Assembly (NCBI RefSeq): GCF_030655665.1
Contig: NZ_JAUSPQ010000003.1
Location: forward strand, 107,603 to 171,602
Direction: 5' to 3'
DNA from: Methanocorpusculum sp.
GTDB lineage: Archaea; Halobacteriota; Methanomicrobia; Methanomicrobiales; Methanocorpusculaceae
Length of the DNA: 64,000 bases
Shown here: one piece after another, positions 44,243 to 53,915 of the stretch
How positions within the stretch are numbered: position 1 is the first letter of the stretch
How the letters are laid out: the number at the start of each line of letters is the position of its first letter
Program-made: the position numbers and the translations under genes
Notes under the pieces: model-generated
Told to the model about the DNA's origin: nothing
Seen by the model: the letters and a program-made list of their open reading frames with translations, nothing else
The model's database searches: none

Positions 44243-46840
44243 ATGGTCTCTCCGAAAACACTCACTCCTGCAATGGAACAGGTCAAAACATTCAAGGAAA
44301 AATATCCTGACTGTATCCTTTTCATGCGGATGGGTGATTTTTACGAGACATTCTTCGAAGACGCTGAGATCTGTGCCCGCGAACTCGACATAGTCCAGAC
44401 CTCCCGATCCAAAGACCCCGACGGGATCCCGATCCCCCTTGCCGGTATACCTTACCATGCACTCGACCTCTACCTTCCACGGATGATCCGCAAAGGATAC
44501 AAGGTCGCCATCTGCGAACAGGTCGAGGATCCGAAACTCGCAAAAGGCGTCGTGAAACGGGACGTCGTTCGGGTCGTCACCCCCGGAACCGCGATCGATG
44601 CCGACGTCATTCCCGGCTCGACCGCCCACTACCTCACGGCGCTCTGTCCCGACGCGAAAAAAACCGTAATCGGGCTTTCATTTCTCGATATAACCACGGG
44701 TGAGTTCTTCGTTCGCGAGATCCCCTTCGAATCCGGATTCTCTGCACTCGCCACCGAAATAGAACAGTACAACCCGCTCGAGATCCTCGTCCCGCAGGGG
44801 ATCCCCACGGACCTCATCTCCTTCCTCGCCTCCACCTGCCGGGTCCTCACCCCGGGACGCTCAGGCATCTTCACCGACGGCGTCGCCGAACTCACCGCCT
44901 CGTTTGGTGTCTCTTCCCTCGAAGGATTCGACATCAGCTCGCCTGAGTGCACGAACGCCGCGGGGGCAGCTCTCCGCTACGCAAAGGAAACGCAGAAGAC
45001 CGATCTGCCCCACATCCACGGATTCTCCCGGAAATACTCGAACGACGCGATGATCCTGGACGCGATCACGCTTCGAAACCTCGAGATCCTCAACCCTCTC
45101 CGCGGCGACCGGAACGACACGACCCTCTTCGGCTTTCTCAACCGGACCAAGACCCCGATGGGGAGCCGTGTTCTAAGAAGCACCATCACCCGGCCTTTGA
45201 CCTCGCCGGAAAAGATCGACCACCGTCTCGACGCGGTCGAGTTCTTCACCCAAAGACCCGTCCTCCTCTCCGGGGTCCGAAGCATCCTCTCCAGATTCAC
45301 CGACATCGAGCGGATCGCCGGCAGGATCGCCTATGGGAACGCTTCGCCCCGCGACCTTCTCGCCCTTGCGGGAAGCTTGGCCGCCATCCCAGGACTCACT
45401 GCCGAACTCTGCGGCGCAGAAGGACTCCTCAAAGAAGAGCTTGAACAGATCCCCTCATTCACTGGCGTCGCCGAACTGATCCTTTCCGCGATTGTGGACG
45501 AGCCGCCTCTCGTCTACAAAAACGGCAATGTCATGAGGGAAGGGTACGACCGGGACCTTGACAAGATCAGAAATATCGTCACGAACGGTCGCGACTGGAT
45601 CGCCGAACTCCAGCAGACCGAACGGGAACGCACCGGGATCCGTTCGCTCAAGATCGCCTACAACAACGTGTTTGGCTACTACATCGAGATCACGAAAGCG
45701 AACCTCCATCTCGTCCCCGATAACTACGAACGAAAACAGACCACCGCAAACGGCGAGCGGTTCACGATCCCCGCACTCCGCGAACGCGAAGCAATGATAG
45801 CACAGGCGGATGACCGCGTTCTCGCTCTCGAGATATCGCTCTTCGAATCCCTTCTTACGCATCTCGCCGACTTCGTCCCCGCACTTCAGCAGGCGTCCCG
45901 CTCTATAGGGACGATCGACATGATCGCCGCGTTCGCCGACCTTTCGCTCACCGGCGCCTACGTCCGCCCCGAACTCGTGGTCGGGACCGATCTTCTTATC
46001 CGGGACGGCCGTCACCCGATTGTCGAGAACACCGTTCCAGGCGGCTATGTGCCAAACGACACCGATATGAGTTCGATCGAACAGCAGATCCTCATCCTCA
46101 CCGGCGCAAACATGGCAGGTAAATCCACCTACATGCGGAGCGTTGCTCTCATCTGCATCATGGCGCAGACAGGCTGTTTCGTTCCGGCACGCTTTGCGAG
46201 AGTCGGGATCGTCGACCGGGTCTTTACCCGGGTCGGGGCATCCGACGACCTTGCCGGCGGGCAGAGTACGTTCATGGTCGAGATGCTGGAACTCGCAAAC
46301 ATCCTCAACAACGCGACCGACAAAAGCCTCATCCTCTTAGACGAGATCGGCAGAGGAACGAGCACCGTCGACGGGTATGCGATCGCGAGATCGGTCCTCG
46401 AGTATCTGCACGGGAAAGGGGCGGCTGGTCCCCGCACGCTCTTTGCGACCCATTTCCATCAGCTGATCGGGATGGAGTCCGAGCTGAGGCGTGTAAGGAA
46501 CTACCACTTCGCCGTGAAAGAGGATCAGCACGACATCACGTTCCTTCGAAAACTCATCCCCGGAGCGACTGATAGAAGCTACGGTATCCATGTCGCCAAG
46601 ATCGCCGGCGTCCCGAAAAAAGTCCTGGTCCGTGCATCCGAACTCCTCAGAGAGGCGCTTTCCGAGGATGCTTCCTCCGGCGGGAAAAAATACTATACAC
46701 AGATGCTCCTTATGGATGCCGAGGAGCCGGTCCCGTCCGCCGTCGAGGGACGGATCCGTGAAGCCGATCCGAACATGATGACCCCGATGGAGGCTCTTAT
46801 GTTCATCAACGAACTCAAAGCAATGCTGGAGAAGAAATGA
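44243..46840 (+). CDS. mutS: DNA mismatch recognition protein MutS
   Basis: 865 residues from the ATG at 44243. The N-terminal mismatch-binding motif is in MGDFYETFFEDA (the F-x-E pair is present as FYETF). Walker A is GANMAGKSTYM, Walker B is LILLDEIGRGTSTVDG, and the C-terminal part is complete. The earlier in-frame ATG at 44060 would add 61 residues encoded by repeat DNA and is rejected. It recognises mismatches and recruits MutL. This bacterial-type pair occurs in only some archaea and was probably acquired from bacteria. It overlaps mutL by four bases. Confidence 0.97.
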   Translation: MVSPKTLTPAMEQVKTFKEKYPDCILFMRMGDFYETFFEDAEICARELDIVQTSRSKDPDGIPIPLAGIPYHALDLYLPRMIRKGYKVAICEQVEDPKLAKGVVKRDVVRVVTPGTAIDADVIPGSTAHYLTALCPDAKKTVIGLSFLDITTGEFFVREIPFESGFSALATEIEQYNPLEILVPQGIPTDLISFLASTCRVLTPGRSGIFTDGVAELTASFGVSSLEGFDISSPECTNAAGAALRYAKETQKTDLPHIHGFSRKYSNDAMILDAITLRNLEILNPLRGDRNDTTLFGFLNRTKTPMGSRVLRSTITRPLTSPEKIDHRLDAVEFFTQRPVLLSGVRSILSRFTDIERIAGRIAYGNASPRDLLALAGSLAAIPGLTAELCGAEGLLKEELEQIPSFTGVAELILSAIVDEPPLVYKNGNVMREGYDRDLDKIRNIVTNGRDWIAELQQTERERTGIRSLKIAYNNVFGYYIEITKANLHLVPDNYERKQTTANGERFTIPALREREAMIAQADDRVLALEISLFESLLTHLADFVPALQQASRSIGTIDMIAAFADLSLTGAYVRPELVVGTDLLIRDGRHPIVENTVPGGYVPNDTDMSSIEQQILILTGANMAGKSTYMRSVALICIMAQTGCFVPARFARVGIVDRVFTRVGASDDLAGGQSTFMVEMLELANILNNATDKSLILLDEIGRGTSTVDGYAIARSVLEYLHGKGAAGPRTLFATHFHQLIGMESELRRVRNYHFAVKEDQHDITFLRKLIPGATDRSYGIHVAKIAGVPKKVLVRASELLREALSEDASSGGKKYYTQMLLMDAEEPVPSAVEGRIREADPNMMTPMEALMFINELKAMLEKK

Positions 46841-48654
46841 GCCGGGTAAAAATCCTCGATGAGGAGACGATCAGCCATATCGCGGCGGGCGAAGTGGTCG
46901 AGCGTGCCGCCTCGGTCGTGAAAGAACTCGTGGAAAATGCCGTCGACGCGGATGCCCGTTCGATCAGGATCGGGATCTCGGCGGATAAGACCGGGATCAC
47001 CCGGATCTCCGTCACGGACGACGGGGTCGGGATGGACTTCGACGACGCTCTTCTGGCATTCCGCCAGCATGCGACAAGCAAGATATCCCGCCCCGAAGAT
47101 CTTGACGGGATCACCACGCTCGGGTTCCGGGGCGAGGCTCTCGCAAGTATCGCGGCGATCTCGAAGGTGACGTTCACGACAAAAGAACGCGGCTCCTCCT
47201 CTCCCGAAGCGACCCGCATCGTGATCCACGGCGGGACGCTGATCTCTCACGCCGCCGTCGGCGCTCCGGAAGGAACGAGTATGATCGTCGAGGGTCTCTT
47301 TTACAATACTCCCGCCCGACGCAAGTTCCAGAAGACCACGCCAACTGAGCTGTCCCACGTGTATGATATGGTCGAGAGGATCGCTCTCTCGAATCGAAAC
47401 ATCTCCTTCGTCCTTCTTTACAACGGAAAAGAACGGTTCCAGACTTTTGGGACCGGTTCGTATCCTGACGTCATCGCTGCGGTGTTCGGCTCCTCCTTTT
47501 CAAAAGAGCTGACCCCGGTCTCCGGGAAATTCGGCCCCGTTCAGATCGACGGCTGGATCACCCGCCCGGGGTCTGAGATGAAGACGACCCAGACGCGGTT
47601 TTATCTCTCGATAAACGGCAGGCAGGTGACGTCCCGGCAGCTGCAGTGGGCGATCCGCGAAGGATACGGCACCCTTCTTCCAAAGGGCATGTATCCGGCG
47701 GCATTTCTCGATATCACCCTCGATCCCCGGGACGTTGATGTGAATGTGCATCCGACAAAGCGGGAGGTCCGCCTTTCCCGCGAGAGGGAAGTGATGCGGT
47801 TCATCCAGGATGCGATCTATCAGTCGCTGCATGAAGAGCGGGTCTTTTCTCCCGCGGCGAGCTCTGCGCCGGATCACAAACCTTCGGTCTGTTCAAGGCT
47901 CACGTCGTTTTCACTCCCCTCGTCATCCCCCGCCCGCGAGATCGTCACGACCCTGCCGGCTGATATCGTCGGCGAACCGATGCCTGCATATGCCGGAAAA
48001 CGGGAGGCGAGGTCGGCACCTCTCAAGCAGACGGAGAAGCAGCTTCGGCGGACCGATACCGGGGATATGCCGGAAACGAATGTGTCCGTTCCCGAAGTCC
48101 TCGGTCAGATCGGCGATACCTACATCCTTGCAAAGAACGAAGTCGGCGATCTGATCGTCGTCGACCAGCATGCGGCACACGAGCGGATCATGTATGATCA
48201 GCTGGTTGCCCGCTCATCGTCGGCAGAGGCGGGTCAGGAGCTCATCGTTCCGCTCCCGATCACGCTTTCGAAAAAGGAGATCGCCGCTCTGCCTGATCTG
48301 CTGGATGTCCTCGCCGCTGCCGGCTATGTTCTGGAACCGTTTGGGAAAGACGTCTGGATGGTCCGTTCGGTCCCGGTCATCTCGGCGACGCTCGGTGACC
48401 CGGAGGTCATTCACGCTATCCTGGCAGCGGCTTTGGACGGGGTAGGCAGCACCGACGAGGTCCTTGACCGGGTGCTGAAGACCGCCGCGTGCCGTGCTGT
48501 CGTGAAGGGGAACACGCTGCTTACGGTAGAACAGATGCAGCGTCTCTTACGCCAGCTTATGGCGACAAAATCCCCGTATACCTGCCCGCACGGACGACCG
48601 ACAACGATCGTTCTTTCGAAATCAAGACTGGCGGGCATGTTCCTGAGAACGTGA
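46837..48654 (+). CDS. mutL: DNA mismatch repair protein MutL
   Basis: A 605-residue GHKL ATPase. N-terminal motifs are IAAGEVVERAASVVKELVENAVDA (part), DDGVGM, and TLGFRGEALASI. A variable linker runs from about residue 330 to 410, then a C-terminal dimerisation domain with HAAHERIMYDQL. The metal-binding endonuclease motif DQHA-x2-E-x4-E is present as VDQHAAHERIMYDQ, with Asp in place of the last Glu. A nicking role cannot be settled from sequence. ATGA overlap with mutS. Confidence 0.96.
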   Translation: MSRVKILDEETISHIAAGEVVERAASVVKELVENAVDADARSIRIGISADKTGITRISVTDDGVGMDFDDALLAFRQHATSKISRPEDLDGITTLGFRGEALASIAAISKVTFTTKERGSSSPEATRIVIHGGTLISHAAVGAPEGTSMIVEGLFYNTPARRKFQKTTPTELSHVYDMVERIALSNRNISFVLLYNGKERFQTFGTGSYPDVIAAVFGSSFSKELTPVSGKFGPVQIDGWITRPGSEMKTTQTRFYLSINGRQVTSRQLQWAIREGYGTLLPKGMYPAAFLDITLDPRDVDVNVHPTKREVRLSREREVMRFIQDAIYQSLHEERVFSPAASSAPDHKPSVCSRLTSFSLPSSSPAREIVTTLPADIVGEPMPAYAGKREARSAPLKQTEKQLRRTDTGDMPETNVSVPEVLGQIGDTYILAKNEVGDLIVVDQHAAHERIMYDQLVARSSSAEAGQELIVPLPITLSKKEIAALPDLLDVLAAAGYVLEPFGKDVWMVRSVPVISATLGDPEVIHAILAAALDGVGSTDEVLDRVLKTAACRAVVKGNTLLTVEQMQRLLRQLMATKSPYTCPHGRPTTIVLSKSRLAGMFLRT

Positions 48655-48731
48655 TTTTAATAAAGAGTAGTACGCTTCATATGAGCCACTTATTTTTCAA
48701 AATATAGTGCCAACATTCCAGTTCTTTTTTT

Positions 48732-48790
48732 TGATTTAGGGGTGCGGGTGGGCGACTTCGGCGCGGAGCCCGACGCGGTGGAAATATCCT
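48732..48790 (-). repeat. GC-rich hairpin repeat, reversed
   Basis: On the minus strand it reads TTTCCACCGCG-TCGGGC-TCCGCGCCGAAG-TCGCCCACCCGCACCCC. The arms are like the copy at 34485, while the loop has GCCGAAG in place of GCCGGAG. Confidence 0.75.
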
Positions 48791-48845
48791 TTTTCCATGA
48801 TTTAGTAGAACTGTCAAGGTAGTTCAATGACGGTGGAATATTAAC

Positions 48846-49461
48846 ATAGGACTTATGCAGTGGGCTTTCTCATGCTTCCACACCCAGCCATATACTTCCC
48901 GAATTGTATCCTCACAATCATCACATATTTCCTATCTGAATCCTTCAGTCCAGATGAACTACTTGGAAAGCCCAAATGGGCAAAGCCCATTTGAGGCGGC
49001 ACGCAAGCCTTTGGCTTGCACGCAACGTATAGGGTCCTCAGCAAATAGGATAACCCACCGCGGGCCGCTCCGCGCCGGAGTCGCGGCCCCGCACCCCAAA
49101 TCAAGAAAAGGGATTGTTCATCTATTTTTGCAGAAAAAAGACATGCAAGATAAGAAAAACCCGCATGCAAGTGAGCGAAGTGAAACGGAGAGCAAACCGA
49201 AGGTTTGCGAACGGGTTTTTCCCTTAGCATTTTTCAAGAGAGGGTGCGATTCTGCGTAGGCGAAGCCCAAATGGGCTATGCCCATTTGAGGCGGCACGCA
49301 AATCTTCGATTTGCACGCATCAGCCGGAGCAGAGCACCCGAACGCAAGGAAAATGCGATTCGCGTTAATTCGCGGAGATTCGCGGTTTTTTAATATCATG
49401 CTCCCACATCCAGCCATACCCTTCCTGAATTAGATTCACACCAACACCGCGTAAGTCCTAT
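48846..49461 (+). mobile_element. 616-bp composite element with MITE-like ends
   Basis: The left end ATAGGACTTATGCAGTG and the right end (inverse of AATAGGACTTACGCGGTG) match those of the element at 43099. Inside, in order: CAAATGGGC-AAA-GCCCATTTG with GCAAGCC-TTT-GGCTTGC (48979-49020), a GC hairpin copy (49043-49100), AAAAACCCGC...CGGGTTTTT with GCAAACC-GAA-GGTTTGC inside it (about 49145-49220), a second CAAATGGGC-TAT-GCCCATTTG with GCAAATC-TTC-GATTTGC (49263-49318), and TTCGCGG repeats. It encodes nothing. Confidence 0.7.
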
Positions 49462-49533
49462 TCAAATAAGAATTGTGAGCAAAAAAAAAGTTTATCGGGC
49501 TATGCTGCTTTTCGCAGCCCCGATCATTTGTTT

Positions 49534-50931
49534 TCAGCTTGCGGCAGGCGCTTCTTCGCTGTCGATTCTCAGCTTCTTCGTCTTCCATCCTCCGCGCGTG
49601 TAGAAGAACAGGTCGAAACAGAACATCACGACCGTTCCGCAGACGACTGCATACCAGATATACTGTATCGAATACCCGCTGAGCGCAAAGAATGCTGCAA
49701 GACCTACCTGCACGATCAGCTGACCTGCAATGGCCGAGTACATCCCCGGGCGCGTCATGCCGGCACCGTTCATCGCAAATCCCATTGTCATAGCTATTGC
49801 TACGAGGAAGTAGGACAGCGGAACGATCTGCATAAACATGGTCCCGTCCGCGAGCGATTCGCCCGTCGCTCCAAAGAACTTCAGGAACTCCGTTGCAAAG
49901 ATCAGATAGAGCGCCGCGACACCAATCATGAACACCGCATTGATTCCTGCGGCATATTTGACCGCCGTTACTGCCCGTTCAACTTTCCCGGCTCCGAGAT
50001 TCTGACCAACCATCACGGCGACTCCCGTACACAGTCCCATCACGATGATCAGCCCCATCATATCCAGACGCAGACAGATACCATATGCCGCGACCGCGGC
50101 CGTCCCGTAAACTGCTATGATCGTTGTCATCGAAAGGAACGCCACGCTTCTGATACCGCTCTGGATAGCCGAGGGTATCGCGACCACCGCGATATCTATG
50201 ATAAGCTTCGGCTCGAACGTGAACTTCTTCGGGAACCTGATCGGATTGTCTTTTCTCGACGGCAGAAGATACATCACGCCGATCAAAAGGAGTGCTCCAA
50301 TTGCCCGCGAGATAAGGGATGCATAGGCAGAGCCCGCGATCCCGAATGCCGGAATGGCGCCAAGACCCTGGATCAGCGTAGGATTGAGGAAAATGTTCAC
50401 CACATTGACCCCAAGCATCACATACATAGGTGTCCTTGAATCTCCTGTGCTCTGGAAAACCGTCGTCAGCGTGATCAAAATGACCATCACAAACAGACCC
50501 ATAAGCATCGGTGTAAGGAATCTCGATCCTTCTGCCGCGACCTCGGGATAGGCTCCCATCAGCAGAAGCAGATTCTCTGAAAAGAACATACCTATCACTG
50601 CCAGGATCGCTGAAAATGCGAGTGCCAGATACAGGGAATGCAGCAGGATAACCTGGATACGTTCATACTTCTCCGAGCCGTATGCCCTTGATACGAAGGC
50701 CGCCGTGGCCGTCACAATACCGAAAATCACCGTGGTGAGGACCATGAGAACCATGATACTCATCGTACCGCCCGCGATGGACACATCCCCCAGCTTGCCG
50801 ATGAAATACATGTCCACGACCTCCAGCACGCTCTGAAGAAGATTGCTGATAATGATTGGCAGTGCCACTATAAACAGGGCTTTACCGACCGGTCCTTCAG
50901 TAAGGAAATTGCTGGAATTATTCATCGTCAC
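49534..50931 (-). CDS. MATE family efflux transporter
   Basis: A 465-residue membrane protein with 12 hydrophobic helices in two homologous halves. GPVGKALFIVALPIIISNLL at the N-terminus and MYFIGKLGDVSIAGG in helix 2 match MATE transporters (DinF/NorM type). It exports organic cations or drugs in exchange for Na+ or H+. It is monocistronic. Confidence 0.93.
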   Translation of the reverse strand: MTMNNSSNFLTEGPVGKALFIVALPIIISNLLQSVLEVVDMYFIGKLGDVSIAGGTMSIMVLMVLTTVIFGIVTATAAFVSRAYGSEKYERIQVILLHSLYLALAFSAILAVIGMFFSENLLLLMGAYPEVAAEGSRFLTPMLMGLFVMVILITLTTVFQSTGDSRTPMYVMLGVNVVNIFLNPTLIQGLGAIPAFGIAGSAYASLISRAIGALLLIGVMYLLPSRKDNPIRFPKKFTFEPKLIIDIAVVAIPSAIQSGIRSVAFLSMTTIIAVYGTAAVAAYGICLRLDMMGLIIVMGLCTGVAVMVGQNLGAGKVERAVTAVKYAAGINAVFMIGVAALYLIFATEFLKFFGATGESLADGTMFMQIVPLSYFLVAIAMTMGFAMNGAGMTRPGMYSAIAGQLIVQVGLAAFFALSGYSIQYIWYAVVCGTVVMFCFDLFFYTRGGWKTKKLRIDSEEAPAAS

Positions 50932-51035
50932 AATATCATACTTAAGTGATCGGAACGGTAATAAAACTTCACGGCAATCTGCATAAATGGGTAGATACCT
51001 GTATTTGTAACTATATTGTGCGTTAAAAAAAAGAA

Positions 51036-51533
51036 TTACTGGGATTCAGAAAGGTTCGTATCATCATGCTTCTCCGGGTCCTTATTATCGACATTATCTG
51101 TTAAAAACGACGCGACGTTCCGGTCCTCACGCCCGAGATAGATCATAGCGACCGTAAGTCCGAGGATAACGATCGTGGTTCCGATGATATCGATAAACGT
51201 CAGATCGGTTACCAGAAGTCTTCTGACCATGGTCGTGACGCCCGCTATCAGAATCGGTCTGACAAGTACGCGCCCTGCACGCACATAGGACTGTACCATA
51301 TCGATAAGGGTCGCGATAACGATGATCAAAAGGATACCCTGAAGCACATTCGTCAGAGCGTACTGCGTGGGGTCAGCCAGAGCCAGACTGATCATCTTCA
51401 GGGTCTCAATCGTTCCAATAAGGGCGGTAATTATCAAAAGAACTGCAATAAGGACGTAAATTGCAATCGTCACCAGACTGCAGCCTTTTACCAGATATCG
51501 CTGGGTCCGTGGAAACATATCCATATCTGCCAT
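51036..51533 (-). CDS. PsiE-like membrane protein
   Basis: About 165 residues from the ATG at 51533. Four hydrophobic segments (VTIAIYVLIAVLLIITALI and three further) lie before an acidic, disordered C-terminus. The pattern ALTNVLQGILLIIVIATLIDM resembles the PsiE (phosphate-starvation-inducible) family. Function unknown. A longer start at 51581 adds 16 residues and is less likely. Confidence 0.75.
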   Translation of the reverse strand: MADMDMFPRTQRYLVKGCSLVTIAIYVLIAVLLIITALIGTIETLKMISLALADPTQYALTNVLQGILLIIVIATLIDMVQSYVRAGRVLVRPILIAGVTTMVRRLLVTDLTFIDIIGTTIVILGLTVAMIYLGREDRNVASFLTDNVDNKDPEKHDDTNLSESQ

Positions 51534-51750
51534 GTTAAGTATAATACAGTTCAATTTCCAAGTCAATAAAACAATTCCCAAGAAGAACCGGAACCAGTTG
51601 GATCAAATCGACACCTCTAAATCTGGAAAAGTAGTAGTTTATTAGCGCAGTCACTTAGATGGGACTCAACGGGCAAGTAAATAAGAAATTACTGCTCCAA
51701 TATACTCTTAGATTCATTCCGTAAGGGATTGGAAATGGAAGTGTAAAAGC

Positions 51751-51775
51751 GACATATTTATATGTTTATATGTCA
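51751..51775 (+). promoter_or_regulatory. tRNA promoter with TATA box
   Basis: GACATATTTATATGTTTATATGTC has an ATATTTATATG TATA box about 50 bases before the tRNA and reads as an inverted repeat (GACATA/TATGTC). Initiation about 25 bases after the TATA box would give a short 5' leader for RNase P to remove. Confidence 0.5.
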
Positions 51776-51808
51776 TTCTATTACCGCTGTTTCCTAGATG
51801 AAACGCAA

Positions 51809-51882
51809 GGGCCAGTAGATCAGCCAGGCAGATCGTCGGACTTTTAATCCGCAGGTCGGGGGTTCAACTCCCTCCTAGCCCG
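51809..51882 (+). tRNA. tRNA-Lys (anticodon UUU)
   Basis: 74 nt folds as a cloverleaf. The D stem is GATC/GATC, the anticodon loop CTTTTAA gives TTT at 51843-51845, and the T arm is GGGGG-TTCAACT-CCCTC. The acceptor GGGCCAG pairs with CTAGCCC except for one C-A mismatch. The anticodon stem has a T-C mismatch at its outer end. CCA is not encoded. It lies upstream of the rpo operon. The two mismatches are unusual. Confidence 0.93.
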
Positions 51883-52023
51883 CTTCACGCCTTCGGGTTT
51901 TTTGATAAGGAACATGTTTATAGCATGTCTTATCTCATTTTATTCGATGCGTGTATATCATCCATTACCACACCACCGGCGAATGTTTTCCCATTGGGCC
52001 ATTCACAAGCCAAAGAACCAGAC

Positions 52024-52032
52024 TTTTAAAAA
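52024..52032 (+). promoter_or_regulatory. Possible TATA box of the rpo operon
   Basis: TTTTAAAAA about 70 bases before rpoH, preceded by a purine-rich AACCAGAC that could serve as a BRE. It is the best TATA-like site between the tRNA and rpoH. Confidence 0.35.
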
Positions 52033-52099
52033 TTGAATCAGCTACCTGACATAATCAGCAGCAAGACACCGTATTCACACGAATCTGATTAGGAGCTAC

Positions 52100-52348
52100 A
52101 TGACAAGACTCAATGTATTACTGCATGAGATGGTCCCGGACCATCAAATCATGACCGACGAAGACGTAAAAGCTCTTCTCGTAACCTTCGACATCTTGGA
52201 AGATCACCTTCCGAAAATCTATCATGATGACCCGGCTGTAAAAGCCTGCGGCGCAAAACCAGGAAACGTCATTACGATCGTAAGAAAGAGCCAGACTGCA
52301 GGCGAAGCCACGTCCTACCGCCTCGTAGTAAGAAGGCCGAAAAAATAA
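52100..52348 (+). CDS. rpoH: DNA-directed RNA polymerase subunit H
   Basis: An 82-residue subunit H (Rpo5), matching the C-terminal assembly domain of eukaryotic RPB5. It contains [34 protein letters not shown] and the end [10 protein letters not shown]. First gene of the rpo operon. A GGAGG lies between it and rpoB2, which starts 16 bases after its stop. Confidence 0.97.
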   Translation: MTRLNVLLHEMVPDHQIMTDEDVKALLVTFDILEDHLPKIYHDDPAVKACGAKPGNVITIVRKSQTAGEATSYRLVVRRPKK

Positions 52349-52363
52349 TCGGAGGAAGAGATC

Positions 52364-53914
52364 ATGATTGATAGAAGTGTATTATCAGGCGCGTACTTTT
52401 CCCAGGAACATGTTGCCCGCCACCAGCTGGATTCGTATAACAATTTTGTCCAGTTTAACCTCCAGAAAGTCGTAGACGAACAGAGAGTCGTCGAGACTGA
52501 AATCGTTAACAGAGGAAAGAACCAGGAGGCCGTATGGGTCGAACTTGGTAAGATCCGTGTTGAAAAGCCGATCGTCAGAGAAGCAGACGGATCGCAGAGC
52601 AAACTCTATCCGGCCGAAGCACGCTTAAGAAACCTTTCCTATGCAGCACCGATGATCCTTGAGATGACCCTTCACCAGGGTGATAAGGTCTATCCGGTCC
52701 AGGAGACCACCATCGGTCAGCTTCCTGTAATGATCGGCAGCCAGGTCTGCAACCTTTGCGGTCTTTCCCAGCAGGAGAGGACCGAACAGGGCGAGGATCC
52801 GAGCGACCCCGGAGGATACTTCATTGTTAACGGAACCGAGCGCGTCTTAATGACACTCGAAGATCTTGCAAGCAACAAGATCATGACCGAGTTCACCGAA
52901 AGATACAACGAACAGATCCATGTATCCAAAGTGTTCTCCCAGTTCCGCGGCTATCGCGCTCTTGTAGTCGTCGAGAAAAATAAAAAGAATCTCCTTGACG
53001 TCTCCTTCCCGAGCGTTGCCGGTCACCTGCGGTTTGCAGATCTGATGCGCGCCCTTGGACTTGAATCTGATGAAGATATCGTATCTGCGGTTTCCCTTTC
53101 GGAAGATGTCCTTACCTACATGATGCAGAACCTCGAAGAGAGCGAATGCGCCACCGTCGAAGAAGGTGTCATGTATGTCGGTAAGAAACTTGCACCGAAC
53201 CAGACAAAGGATTACCAGAGAAAACGCGCAGAGTTCGTTTTAGACAGCTACCTTCTCCCGCACTTAAACTACTCCATTCCGAGTACCTTGAAACCTGGAG
53301 AGGAAGGCTACGAAGTGTATGCGAAAGACGTCCGTATCGCGAAAGCAGAGTTCCTCGGCAGGATGGCAGAGGCATGTTTCGATCTCGCTCTCAATAAAAG
53401 GAGAATCGACGACAAAGATCACTACTCCAACAAACGCCTGAAACTTGCAGGTGATTTGATGGAAGATCTGTTCCGTATTTCGTTAAACAGACTCACCCGT
53501 GATGTCAAGTACCAGCTTGAACGCGCGAGCATGAGACACAGAGAACTTGCTATCGGTACGGTCGTCCGTGCAGATGTCCTGACCGAACGCCTTATCCACC
53601 CGCTTGCAACAGGTAACTGGGTCGGCGGAAGGACCGGTGTATCCCAGCTTATGGACCGTGTCGACCACATGTCGGTCATCTCCCACCTTAGAAGAGTTAT
53701 CTCCCCTCTGTCCAGATCCCAGCCTCACTTCGAAGCTCGTGATCTGCACCCAACCCAGTGGGGACGTATCTGTCCGTCCGAAACTCCGGAAGGACCGAAC
53801 TGTGGTTTAGTGAAAAACTTTGCCCAGCTTGTTGAGATCAGCAAAGGAACCGACGAGGAAGAGATCCTTCGCGTGATCCGGGGTATGAAGATCCAGCCAA
53901 TCAGGAGCGAATAA
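52364..53914 (+). CDS. rpoB2: DNA-directed RNA polymerase subunit B''
   Basis: 516 residues, the N-terminal half of the beta-like subunit (lobe and protrusion domains), as in euryarchaea with split [15 protein letters not shown] and [21 protein letters not shown] are conserved signatures. The SD GGAGGAAG precedes the ATG. It ends two bases before rpoB1. Confidence 0.97.
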   Translation: MIDRSVLSGAYFSQEHVARHQLDSYNNFVQFNLQKVVDEQRVVETEIVNRGKNQEAVWVELGKIRVEKPIVREADGSQSKLYPAEARLRNLSYAAPMILEMTLHQGDKVYPVQETTIGQLPVMIGSQVCNLCGLSQQERTEQGEDPSDPGGYFIVNGTERVLMTLEDLASNKIMTEFTERYNEQIHVSKVFSQFRGYRALVVVEKNKKNLLDVSFPSVAGHLRFADLMRALGLESDEDIVSAVSLSEDVLTYMMQNLEESECATVEEGVMYVGKKLAPNQTKDYQRKRAEFVLDSYLLPHLNYSIPSTLKPGEEGYEVYAKDVRIAKAEFLGRMAEACFDLALNKRRIDDKDHYSNKRLKLAGDLMEDLFRISLNRLTRDVKYQLERASMRHRELAIGTVVRADVLTERLIHPLATGNWVGGRTGVSQLMDRVDHMSVISHLRRVISPLSRSQPHFEARDLHPTQWGRICPSETPEGPNCGLVKNFAQLVEISKGTDEEEILRVIRGMKIQPIRSE

Positions 53915-53915
53915 A

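Larger units (their letters stand above)
48655..49533. other. 880-bp gap made of repeats
   Basis: No gene is supported. It holds a reversed GC hairpin copy (48732-48790) and a 616-bp repeat composite bounded by inverted repeats (48846-49461). A poly-A tract lies near 49481. Confidence 0.7.
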
